In this document: positions 7,477 through 14,687 of the stretch, in pieces
Layout of the letters: each line of letters starts with the position of its first letter
Position numbering within the stretch: the stretch's first letter is position 1
The notes under the pieces: model-generated
The model's input: only the letters and a program-made list of their open reading frames with translations
What the model was told of the DNA's origin: nothing
Database searches by the model: none
NCBI RefSeq assembly: GCF_001298735.1
Contig: NZ_CYSP01000016.1
Coordinates: 29,642-93,641, forward strand
DNA length: 64,000 nucleotides
From: Propionispora sp. 2/2-37
GTDB lineage: Bacteria > Bacillota > Negativicutes > Propionisporales > Propionisporaceae
Direction: 5' to 3'
Translations under genes and position numbers: made by a program

Positions 7477-8757
7477 ATGCAATTAAGGAATATGTTCAAC
7501 GCTGTTTTTGGGAAAAAGCAACCGCCCACGAATGTGACCCAATACAGATTCTTGAATGACTTTTCGCCGTTCTTTTCGTCCGTTAACGGCAATTATTACG
7601 ACAATGATGTTGTCCGGACCTGTATTGACGCGATCGCTCGGAACGCTGCGAAGTTGAAGCCTAAACATATCAGGCGGGCCAACGGCCAGGTCCTGCAGGT
7701 ACCGGACGGGCTGCAATGGCTCCTGGAGGTTCGGCCTAACCCCTATATGTCGTCTTACGACTTCATTTACAAAGTGGTTAGCCAGCTCTACACCAACAAC
7801 AACTCTTTCGTCTACATTCAGACGGATGCCATAGGCAAAATAACCGGCCTATACCCGCTGTCGTATTCTTCAATTGAGTTTGTGGAGTATGAAGGGGAGC
7901 TATACTGCCGGTTTTATTTTTTGACAGGCTTTCGGATGACGGTGCCATACACCGATCTCATTCATCTCCGGCGCCATTTCAACTCCGACGACATCTTCGG
8001 GGAGAGCAACCAAAGACCTTTCAAGCCGACCCTGTCGCTCATCCAGACGGTCAACGAGGGGATCATCAACGCGATAAAATCCAGCGCCCGCCTGCGCGGT
8101 TTTTTAAAGTTTACTCAAACGCTCCGGCCGGAGGATTTGAAAGCACAGCGGGACAGGTTCGTCGCCGACTACCTGTCGATCAACAATGACGGCGGCATCG
8201 GCGCCATAGACGCCAAGGCCGACTTTACGCCGGTCGAAATGAACGGCAAAATGGTGGACGACAAGCAGATGGCCGTGATTCGCGACAATGCCTACAGGTA
8301 TTTCGGGGTAAACGAGAACATCATCAAGGCCGATTATACCGAAGACCAATGGAACGCCTTTTACGAGAGCGTCCTGGAACCCATCGCCATTCAGCTTTCG
8401 CTGGAGTTCACGGAAAAGTGCTTCACCGATCGCGAGAAGGGATTCGGCAATGAAATCATCTTCGAGGCCAACCGGCTCCAGTACGCCAGTAACCAGACGA
8501 AGTGCAACCTGGTCCAATATCTGATGCCCATGGGCATCTTTTCTGTTAATGACGTTCTGGAAATGTTCAACATGCCGCCGGTGGAAGACGGCGACCGGCG
8601 CATCTTTTCGCTCAACTACGTCAATGCCCGTCTGGCCGACATGTACCAGACCGGGGCGCCGGCGGACCAAAAACCAAACACAGGAGGTAATACGGATGGG
8701 GGAAAAACGGCAGAAGGAAATCCGGCTGGCGGAGGTGCGGGCGCTTCCGCTGGATGA
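7477..8757 (+). CDS. Portal protein (HK97 family)
   Basis: The 426-residue protein matches HK97-type portals in length and in signature segments: the N-terminal 'RNAAKLKP' helix near residue 53, RPNPYMSSYDF near 90, LIHLRRHF near 164 and the central 'EDQWNAFYESVLEPIA' helix near 290. It forms the dodecameric DNA channel at the capsid vertex and docks the terminase. The last ~20 residues are Gly/Ala-rich and overlap the protease gene, which begins in another frame. Confidence 0.93.
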   Translation: MQLRNMFNAVFGKKQPPTNVTQYRFLNDFSPFFSSVNGNYYDNDVVRTCIDAIARNAAKLKPKHIRRANGQVLQVPDGLQWLLEVRPNPYMSSYDFIYKVVSQLYTNNNSFVYIQTDAIGKITGLYPLSYSSIEFVEYEGELYCRFYFLTGFRMTVPYTDLIHLRRHFNSDDIFGESNQRPFKPTLSLIQTVNEGIINAIKSSARLRGFLKFTQTLRPEDLKAQRDRFVADYLSINNDGGIGAIDAKADFTPVEMNGKMVDDKQMAVIRDNAYRYFGVNENIIKADYTEDQWNAFYESVLEPIAIQLSLEFTEKCFTDREKGFGNEIIFEANRLQYASNQTKCNLVQYLMPMGIFSVNDVLEMFNMPPVEDGDRRIFSLNYVNARLADMYQTGAPADQKPNTGGNTDGGKTAEGNPAGGGAGASAG

Positions 8758-9745
8758 TACCCAACAGGATATGATCGTCGAGGGCTACGCCATTGTCTTT
8801 GAGCAGCCCACAGTGTTGTGGGCCGACCCGGACACCGGGAAGGAGTATAAGGAAATCATCTCCCGCGGCGCCCTGGATGGCGTCGATTTGTCGGACGTTC
8901 CAATGAAATACAACCACTCCGACAGCGTGATGATCGTGGCACGGTCGCGGAGCAAGACCCTGACCCTTATCCCGGACGACGTGGGGCTAAAAGTCATCGC
9001 AAACCTGGCGCCCACGACCGCCGGCAAAGACCTGTACACGCTGGTTCAGCGGGGCGACATCAACAAGATGTCGTTTGCTTTTTATGTGGCGGACGACGAA
9101 TACGACCGGAACACTTCCACCCGGCGGATCAATAAGTTTGCCGCCATCGGCGACGTTTCGGCAGTGGACGCGCCGGCGTACGAACAGACAACACTCTCGG
9201 CCCGGTCTTATTGCGAGGGTCGGAAAGCCGCGGACGAACTGCTGGAAAAGGAACAACAGGCGGTTGAAAAAAAGAAGCTGCTATTCCAGAAATATTTCGA
9301 GAGCCGTCACGCCATTCCGTATGTGAAAACCGGGACCGTGGATGAACCATGGGATGGGGCGAAAATGCGGGCGAACCTCAAAACCGGCCCGGACGTTAAG
9401 GCCGATTATTACCGGCAGGCATTCGCCTGGGTAGACCAAGATGCGAATCCGGACGCCAAGGGTTCCTATAAATTCATTCACCATGATGTTTCGGACGGCG
9501 GCGCCATCGGTCCGGCCAACATCAAAGGCTGTCAGACCGGCATTGCGGTCCTGAACGGCAGCATGGGCGGTTCGAAAATCTCCGACGAGGACCGTCAGGG
9601 CGTCTATGAACACCTGGCCGCACACCTTCGGGACGCCAAGGTCGAACCTGACGAACTCAGGAGTACGGGCAATTGCAATAACGAAGACGAGGACATGAAC
9701 ATGGACCTTCGCCGGAAATTGTTGATTATAAAAACCTATCTGTAA
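8696..9745 (+). CDS. Prohead protease (HK97/S78) with C-terminal extension domain
   Basis: About 349 residues. The N-terminal ~170 residues are an HK97-type prohead protease (VEGYAIVFEQP near 27, the His in KYNHSD near 75, the Ser-containing MSFAF near 125, and DVSAVDAPAYE near 155). A second domain from about residue 215 contains HHDVSDGG and LNGSMGG, a module I recall from other phage proteases and scaffolds. It cleaves scaffold/capsid delta domains during maturation. The ATG at 8696 has a perfect AGGAGGT and lies inside the portal gene by 62 bases. Confidence 0.9.
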   Translation: MGEKRQKEIRLAEVRALPLDDTQQDMIVEGYAIVFEQPTVLWADPDTGKEYKEIISRGALDGVDLSDVPMKYNHSDSVMIVARSRSKTLTLIPDDVGLKVIANLAPTTAGKDLYTLVQRGDINKMSFAFYVADDEYDRNTSTRRINKFAAIGDVSAVDAPAYEQTTLSARSYCEGRKAADELLEKEQQAVEKKKLLFQKYFESRHAIPYVKTGTVDEPWDGAKMRANLKTGPDVKADYYRQAFAWVDQDANPDAKGSYKFIHHDVSDGGAIGPANIKGCQTGIAVLNGSMGGSKISDEDRQGVYEHLAAHLRDAKVEPDELRSTGNCNNEDEDMNMDLRRKLLIIKTYL

Positions 9746-9879
9746 AACTGCGGCCGGATGGCTGCTTTTTTAATGCCTTAAACCGCGAAGCTGGATAGCC
9801 TAGCGGGCGCGCTGGACAGGGCGTGGCGGATTCGATCCGATTCGATAACAAAATCGCAACTTGGAGGTAAGCACTCAAT

Positions 9880-11055
9880 ATGGACAAGAGAATGAAAGAG
9901 ATTCTCGCCCGTAAAACTGAAATCCGCAATCTGCTTCAAACCGGCGACGAGTGCGACCTGGATGCCATCCAGGCCGAACTGGAGGCCCTGGAGCAAGAGG
10001 AACGCGGTATTCAAAAGCGGCTGGACATCGCCAGCAAACTGAATACCGGCGATGTTCGCGGCAGAATTATCCTGCCTCCGGGTGCCAAAGTCGCCCCGGA
10101 AGAAGAGCAGCAGCGCTCCGGCGTTGACACTACTTCCATGGAGTACAGAACCGCCTTTATGAACTATGTTCTCCGCGGCACTCCGCTTCCGCAGGAGTTC
10201 CGGGCCGACGCCACCACCATGACCACCGGTGCTCCGATTCCGGAGAATGTCCTCAATACAGTTGTGGACAAAATGCTGGCCAGCGGCATGATTCTGCCGA
10301 TCATCACCCAAACCAACTACCGGGGCGGCGTGGCCATTCCGAATTCCAGCGTCAAGCCGGTAGCTACCTGGGTGTCCGAAGGTCAGGGCAGCAGCAAGCA
10401 GGCCAAGACCACCGGCTCCATCATTTTCGGTTACTATAAACTGCGCTGCGCCGTTGCCGTCAGCCTGGAAGTTGATACCATGGCCGTGCCCGCGTTCGAG
10501 GCCATTCTGATCAACAATGTTTCCCAAGCCATGGTCATTGCGCTGGAGCAGGCGATCATTTCCGGCTCCGGCAGCGGCCAACCTACCGGTATTATTTCGG
10601 CCGGCACACCGGTCAACGCCGGCCAGGTAATTACCGGCACCCCTTCGCGGAAGTCCTTTATCGCCGCCGAAGGCGCTTTGGATATCGCCTACGAGGCAAC
10701 CGCGAAATGGTGCATGACTAAGCAGACATGGAACGCCATGCTGGGTGAAACCGATACCGCCGGTCAGCCGATCGCCCGCGTGAACGAAGGTATTCCCGGC
10801 AAAACTCCCCGCACTCTGCTCGGTCGCGAGGTTGTGCTGTGCAACTACCTTCCGGCCTTCTCCACCAGCCTGACCGCCGGCACCGTGTGGGCGTTTTTGT
10901 TTGATTTCAGCGACTATGTGCTGAACACCAACTACAATATCAACGTCCAGCGCTATCAGGAGATCTGGGTTGGCGACGACTGGGTTACCAGGGCGGTTAT
11001 GATCGCCGACGGCAAAGTCGTCGACCCCAATTCCCTGGTCACTCTGGTTAAGTAA
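9880..11055 (+). CDS. Major capsid protein (HK97 fold)
   Basis: The 391-residue protein has an N-terminal ~60-residue charged coiled-coil delta domain (KEILARKTEIRNLL...) that should act as scaffold and be removed by the protease, then the HK97-fold coat. Typical capsid segments are PIPENVLNTVVDKM near 125 and the long beta-rich C-terminus ending in RAVMIADGKVVDPNSLV. A TTGGAGGTAAG ribosome site precedes the ATG at 9880. A 134-base gap upstream has no gene. Confidence 0.94.
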   Translation: MDKRMKEILARKTEIRNLLQTGDECDLDAIQAELEALEQEERGIQKRLDIASKLNTGDVRGRIILPPGAKVAPEEEQQRSGVDTTSMEYRTAFMNYVLRGTPLPQEFRADATTMTTGAPIPENVLNTVVDKMLASGMILPIITQTNYRGGVAIPNSSVKPVATWVSEGQGSSKQAKTTGSIIFGYYKLRCAVAVSLEVDTMAVPAFEAILINNVSQAMVIALEQAIISGSGSGQPTGIISAGTPVNAGQVITGTPSRKSFIAAEGALDIAYEATAKWCMTKQTWNAMLGETDTAGQPIARVNEGIPGKTPRTLLGREVVLCNYLPAFSTSLTAGTVWAFLFDFSDYVLNTNYNINVQRYQEIWVGDDWVTRAVMIADGKVVDPNSLVTLVK

Positions 11056-11105
11056 TAACGGGGCGGCATAGTCCGCCTCTACTTTTTCAAGGCGGTGAAA
11101 CACAG

Positions 11106-11318
11106 ATGAGAAAAATTGACCGTGTGGCAGCGGCCTTTGCCGATCTGAACCACAAAATCATCACCGATATTCTTGCGCGGGGTTATTCACCGACCGATGC
11201 GGAAACTCTGGCCACGGTCCGGGAGAATCTCAAAGTCTTGAAGGACTTCGATATTGAGTCCGATCCGGCGCCGGAAGTTCCCGCCGAGGCTCAGGCAAAA
11301 GCCAAGGCTGGTGACTAA
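11106..11318 (+). CDS. Small head-module protein (70 aa)
   Basis: A 70-residue mostly helical protein with a Pro/Ala/Lys-rich C-terminal tail. It lies between capsid and the gp6-like connector, a place where HK97-type phages often carry a small capsid or connector accessory gene. An AAGGCGGTG ribosome site supports translation. No family is recognised. Confidence 0.6.
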   Translation: MRKIDRVAAAFADLNHKIITDILARGYSPTDAETLATVRENLKVLKDFDIESDPAPEVPAEAQAKAKAGD

Positions 11319-11320
11319 TC

Positions 11321-11659
11321 ATGGCCACGGCTCTCACGCTTGACGACGTCAAGCTTTACATTCGGGTCGACAGCAATGACGAGGATGCGCTCATCCAGGA
11401 CCTTATGGAAGGCGCCATCGGGTATCTGCAGCGCATGACCGGCAAGGTCTACGACCCGACCGACGGCGTTTGGAAGATGGCGGTCAAGTACCTTTGCGCG
11501 CATTGGTATGAAAATCGGGACGACACGGTTGTCGGCCGTGACGCCAAAGTGGACCACACCATTGATGCGCTCATAAACCACATTTCACTTTGCGCGGATT
11601 ATGCGGACCTTCCCGCCGGTGACCCGGACAATCCGCCAGTTCCGCCGGTGTCGCCATGA
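11321..11659 (+). CDS. Head-tail connector (HK97 gp6-like)
   Basis: The 112-residue protein starts with LTLDDVKLYIRVD and has the helical region DLMEGAIGYLQRMTG, the classic pattern of HK97 gp6/gp15-like connectors that add a ring beneath the portal. It begins 2 bases after the previous stop and overlaps the head-closure gene by 4 bases. The C-terminus is Pro-rich. Confidence 0.88.
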   Translation: MATALTLDDVKLYIRVDSNDEDALIQDLMEGAIGYLQRMTGKVYDPTDGVWKMAVKYLCAHWYENRDDTVVGRDAKVDHTIDALINHISLCADYADLPAGDPDNPPVPPVSP

Positions 11660-11970
11660 TTATCGGGCGGATGAAATGGCGGATTACCCTACTTCGCCCT
11701 GTTAAAACTCCGGACGGAATGGGCGGCTCGAAAACGACTTACCAACCTGTCGGTAAGGTGTGGGCGGAGTTTAGGAATCCAAACGTCAAGGAGATTCCAG
11801 CCGTCGGCACGGTCGTCGGCGATTTGGTCAGGCTGATGTCCATCCGGCGTCGGACGGACATCAAGCGCGGCTGGCGTGCCCAGAATGAAGGCCGAACCTA
11901 CGACGTGCTGCACACCTATGACATCGATCGGGAAACCACAGTGATTGTTTGCCGGGAGGTTGTGTACTGA
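11656..11970 (+). CDS. Head-closure / head-tail adaptor protein
   Basis: The 104-residue beta-rich protein contains RITLLRPVKTPDGMGG near the start, the signature of SPP1 gp16-like head-closure proteins, and 'KVWAEF' near residue 38. These proteins plug the connector after packaging and bind the tail. It overlaps the upstream connector in an ATGA junction. Confidence 0.87.
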   Translation: MIIGRMKWRITLLRPVKTPDGMGGSKTTYQPVGKVWAEFRNPNVKEIPAVGTVVGDLVRLMSIRRRTDIKRGWRAQNEGRTYDVLHTYDIDRETTVIVCREVVY

Positions 11971-11971
11971 G

Positions 11972-12415
11972 ATGGCTGTTTTCACGGTAAATCTGGGCAT
12001 CAACGATCTCCAACGGTCCCTCGGAGCTTTCAAAACTTACGACGCCCAGACCCAGGCAAAACTGCGTTCGGCAGTTCAAACCTCAACGTCGAACATCATG
12101 CTGGGCGCAAAACGGCGGGCGAGGGTGAAGTCCGGAGGGTTGGTAAAAGGCATTTCTATGTCCTACGACGGCATTCGAAACATCGGCATTGTCCGGGCAA
12201 AATCTTCGCACGCCCACCTGGTGGAGTACGGCGCCAGGGCCGCGGAAGAGCGGCCAAAAAACAAGAAGGCCCTGCACAGTAGCGCATTGACAGGAAGCGG
12301 TTTTGCCGCTGCCGCGAACATTCCGGCGCGGCGGGAGTTTCCTTTTATGCGACCTGCATTCGAGGACGAGAAACCGAACCTGGTCAGGTCGGCTGAGGCG
12401 GCGATCAAACCATGA
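11972..12415 (+). CDS. HK97 gp10-like tail component
   Basis: The 147-residue protein has the region HAHLVEYGARA near 80 and RREFPFMRPAFE near 120, both typical of HK97 gp10 (HK97_gp10 / neck protein) homologues. It belongs to the neck and tail-completion set. The start at 11972 follows GGGAGGT; the frame upstream of it overlaps the preceding gene too far to be likely. Confidence 0.87.
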   Translation: MAVFTVNLGINDLQRSLGAFKTYDAQTQAKLRSAVQTSTSNIMLGAKRRARVKSGGLVKGISMSYDGIRNIGIVRAKSSHAHLVEYGARAAEERPKNKKALHSSALTGSGFAAAANIPARREFPFMRPAFEDEKPNLVRSAEAAIKP

Positions 12416-12813
12416 TTATCATGCGGCGCATACCCATGACAGCCCTGCAGACAGGGCTGTTTAGCTTATTGTCTGCCGGGCAGACAACGCCAGTATATGA
12501 CGACGTCCCGGAGAATGCTGTTTTCCCGTATATCACAATCGGCGCTTTTACCTGTAAGCGGCTGCCCGATAAAACATCGGATATCTGGGAGGCGTCGATC
12601 CAGATACACATCTGGTCGGATTACAACGGCAAGGCGGAGATCAACGCGGTCGCCAACGACATTGCCACGGTGGTTTCGTCGGCCTCGATCGAGGCGCCTG
12701 GCTTTTTTGTCATCAGCCAGGACATCGATTTCTTCGAGGCGTTTGCCGAGGAAGAGTTCGGCTATCACGGCGTTCTCACCGTCGTCATAAGCATTCAAAA
12801 CACTGGAGGCTGA
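12412..12813 (+). CDS. Tail completion protein (DUF3168-like)
   Basis: The 133-residue protein shows the DUF3168/gp11 pattern: ALQTGLFSLLS, YDDVPENAVFPYITIG and IHIWSDYNGKAEI. These proteins cap the tail tube at its head-proximal end. The ATG overlaps the previous TGA, so it is coupled. A start at the internal ATG of MTALQ is also possible. Confidence 0.86.
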   Translation: MIIMRRIPMTALQTGLFSLLSAGQTTPVYDDVPENAVFPYITIGAFTCKRLPDKTSDIWEASIQIHIWSDYNGKAEINAVANDIATVVSSASIEAPGFFVISQDIDFFEAFAEEEFGYHGVLTVVISIQNTGG

Positions 12814-12817
12814 TAAC

Positions 12818-13270
12818 ATGTCCGTGAATCTACCGACTAATCCGTCACCGGCCCAGGCTACGGTCGGCAAGGATTATCTGCTTTATATCAACACCGGCAC
12901 CGCTACGGTTCCGATCTGGACGCTCATCGGCGGACAGCGGGCAGGCACTCTGACCCGGAAAGGCGACACCATCGACGCCTCTGACAAGACCACCGGCGGC
13001 TGGAAAGCTTCGCTGGTCGGGCTTCTGTCCTGGTCCATCTCTCTGGACGGCCTGGTGCTGCTCCAGGACGCGGGCATTACCGCCTTGGAAACAGCTTTTA
13101 ACGCCGGCAAGCAGGTCAACATTCAGTTCGTTTATCCGGACGGAAAGTATCGTACCGGCTGGGGCTCCATCTCCGAGTTGACCATCGACAACCAATACAA
13201 CCAGGCCGCCACGCTGAAGGGTACCATTGACGGCGTAGGCCCGCTCTCCGATCTTACCGACCCTTCCTAA
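12818..13270 (+). CDS. Major tail tube protein
   Basis: The 150-residue protein begins with a flexible segment then GKDYLLYINTGTA, contains RKGDTIDASDKTTGGWK near residue 48 and WSISLDGLV near 68, matching TP901-1/phi13-type major tail proteins that stack as hexamers round the DNA channel. A GGAGG site precedes it. It is followed by a strong bidirectional terminator, common after highly expressed tail tube genes. Confidence 0.9.
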   Translation: MSVNLPTNPSPAQATVGKDYLLYINTGTATVPIWTLIGGQRAGTLTRKGDTIDASDKTTGGWKASLVGLLSWSISLDGLVLLQDAGITALETAFNAGKQVNIQFVYPDGKYRTGWGSISELTIDNQYNQAATLKGTIDGVGPLSDLTDPS

Positions 13271-13323
13271 AGGAGGAATAAAGAAAGGCCGGCCGGGGTC
13301 GCGCTATGCGGGCATGGGCATAT

Positions 13324-13357
13324 GACAACTCCCACCGCCTATAGGCGATGGGAGTTG
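13324..13357. terminator. Bidirectional terminator between tail tube and toxin genes
   Basis: The stem CAACTCCCAcCGCC / GGCGaTGGGAGTTG closes on TATA. It lies between two convergent genes, the tail tube gene and the reversed toxin gene. Late transcripts reaching the tail chaperones must pass it or start again downstream. Confidence 0.75.
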
Positions 13358-13364
13358 TTACCCC

Positions 13365-13640
13365 TTAAGGTCTTTTGAGGGTCATGTCATGTTCCCCAAT
13401 ATTCCGCAAATAGACCGTATCAGGCTTGATGTATTGGAAAGAGACACGGACACTCATGTTCACCGATGCCTCAAAAATGTCCGCAGTCCCCTGAATCTTT
13501 TTGATGCGTAATGAAGGATGCCGTGGATTCTCTTCGATGAGCCGCAGGAACTTTTCGACCTGTTCGATGGTGAGAACACCCTTGCCGACCAATTTCCGGA
13601 GTTCTTTTATGAACTTGTCACTGCGGCTAATCTTGGGCAC
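13365..13640 (-). CDS. RelE/ParE-superfamily toxin (YafQ-like mRNA interferase)
   Basis: The 91-residue basic protein has the RelE-like layout: two N-terminal helices (FIKELRKLVGKG), then the beta sheet with KIQGTADIFEASVN, and a C-terminal strand LRNIGEHDMTLKRP. This matches type II toxins that cleave ribosome-bound mRNA or block gyrase; which of these is not decidable here. It overlaps the upstream antitoxin by 14 bases, normal for a coupled pair. It is transcribed against the surrounding tail genes. Confidence 0.85.
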   Translation of the reverse strand: MPKISRSDKFIKELRKLVGKGVLTIEQVEKFLRLIEENPRHPSLRIKKIQGTADIFEASVNMSVRVSFQYIKPDTVYLRNIGEHDMTLKRP

Positions 13641-13911
13641 GTTTGATTTCCTCCAAGAGTTCGCCCGCCGAGTATTCTTTGCCGTGCCCCTTTTCGGCTA
13701 TTTCCTGTTCCACTTCCTTCTCAGCGGCCTGCCATTCCTTCGACCAATACCATGCTTGCTCCTTAGGAACAAGGGTCTTCGGTGTGATGATGATTTTGCC
13801 GTTCTCGATAGTGTACTCCAGTATGTCGCCCTCACGGATTGCCAGGGTCTTGGTTAGTGATTTGGGCAGGGTCACTTGGTTCCGGCTACGTACCTCAATG
13901 CGGCCTGTCAT
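13627..13911 (-). CDS. AbrB/MazE-family antitoxin
   Basis: The 94-residue protein has an N-terminal swapped-hairpin AbrB DNA-binding domain (VRSRNQVTLPKSLTKTLAIREGD, shown by RNQVTLPKSL near residue 10) and an acidic helical C-terminus that should neutralise the toxin. An AGCGGAGGG ribosome site lies upstream on the minus strand and a TATACT box about 30 bases further. The pair probably autoregulates through the AbrB domain. Its place between two late tail genes marks it as a lysogeny-expressed insertion. Confidence 0.85.
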   Translation of the reverse strand: MTGRIEVRSRNQVTLPKSLTKTLAIREGDILEYTIENGKIIITPKTLVPKEQAWYWSKEWQAAEKEVEQEIAEKGHGKEYSAGELLEEIKRAQD

Positions 13912-14010
13912 TTTGACGCCCTCCGCTTTCTGAATTTCTTACTTTCAGTATATCCGAATTTCACACAAAAAGAAACCCTTCATCCACAATTATTAATCAA
14001 GGAGGAAATT

Positions 14011-14355
14011 ATGAAAAAGATAATTCCCTTTGACCACTTTGAGGCCGGGCAAACCATTTACTTCGACATCGTTCGCCTTGCCGAGCTGGAGAAAGTGCTG
14101 GGCGATTCCATCATAAACGTGGTCCGGCGCCAGGACGCCGGCATTAACTTCTGCATCGCGGGCTGCCTGGTCGGCCTAAAGCACCACTATAAGCGGCCGA
14201 CAGCGGCGCTCATGGCTGAGAAGATCGAGGAATATCTCGACAAGGGCGGCAACCTGGACGAGCTGGCGCTACCGATCGTGCAGGCCATCCTGGCCACCGG
14301 CATCTTCGGAAAGGTGGATCAGGAAAGAAAAAACGCGGAAGAGCCCAAGGCGTAA
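14011..14355 (+). CDS. Tail assembly chaperone, upstream frame (lambda gpG-like)
   Basis: The 114-residue protein lies between tail tube and tape measure, the invariant place for the chaperone pair. It is helical with a C-terminal charged tail. The ATG at 14011 follows a perfect AAGGAGGA. The codons near its 3' end form an A-AAA-AAC slippery heptamer, and a downstream open frame in -1 phase overlaps it, so a minor share of ribosomes should make a G-T fusion. The protein coats the tape measure during tail assembly and is absent from the virion in lambda. Confidence 0.85.
   Translation: MKKIIPFDHFEAGQTIYFDIVRLAELEKVLGDSIINVVRRQDAGINFCIAGCLVGLKHHYKRPTAALMAEKIEEYLDKGGNLDELALPIVQAILATGIFGKVDQERKNAEEPKA
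14328..14334 (+). other. Programmed -1 ribosomal frameshift site A-AAA-AAC
   Basis: In the zero frame the bases read agA AAA AAC, the canonical X-XXY-YYZ arrangement. Seven codons later the zero frame ends at TAA (14353-14355), while the -1 frame runs on to 14684. The site and distance are those expected for tail chaperone frameshifting. Confidence 0.85.
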
Positions 14356-14684
14356 CCTTCGAGTCTTTTGCGGAGTGGGTTGAATGGGCGGAGCCTTTGG
14401 CCTACGGTCAGCTGGAGTTGAAACCTTGGGAGTTCGGCCGATTGCAGCCACAAGAATTCATCTTGCTCCTGGAAGGCTACTCTTGGCGCCGGAGACAGCA
14501 GGAAAACATGATCGCCTACTTCGTCTGCCAGTTGATGAACATCGAGGGCAAATACCTGGCCCAGCCGATCGGCGTTGCCGATCTTCTTGAGCCGATCCGG
14601 GGCGAGCGCAAGCAAAAACGCAGCGACGATGAGGAATATCTGCGCGAGCAGTTCAAGGATATCCTAAGAAAGGAAAGGGTGTGA
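14334..14684 (+). CDS. Tail assembly chaperone, -1 frameshift extension (gpT-like)
   Basis: After slippage the -1 frame reads without interruption through ESFAEWVEWAEPLAYGQLEL and ends RKERV at 14684. The longest conventional start inside it (TTG 14397) has no ribosome site, so expression as the C-terminal part of a 14011-14684 fusion is the best reading. The T part is helical and ends in a charged tail; in lambda it links the chaperone complex to the tail tube protein. Confidence 0.8.
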   Translation, partial: RGRAQGVTFESFAEWVEWAEPLAYGQLELKPWEFGRLQPQEFILLLEGYSWRRRQQENMIAYFVCQLMNIEGKYLAQPIGVADLLEPIRGERKQKRSDDEEYLREQFKDILRKERV

Positions 14685-14687
14685 GGA

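Noticed and set aside
9780..9850. tRNA-like pieces (D-arm-like TAGCCTAGCGGG and T-loop-like GGATTCGATCC) between protease and capsid genes
   Set aside because: Spacing between the two arms is too short for an anticodon arm and no acceptor stem forms; it is probably chance.
9778..11103. Long minus-strand open frame of 441 codons
   Set aside because: It is the antisense shadow of the capsid gene, caused by GC-rich codon bias; no ribosome site or family resemblance.
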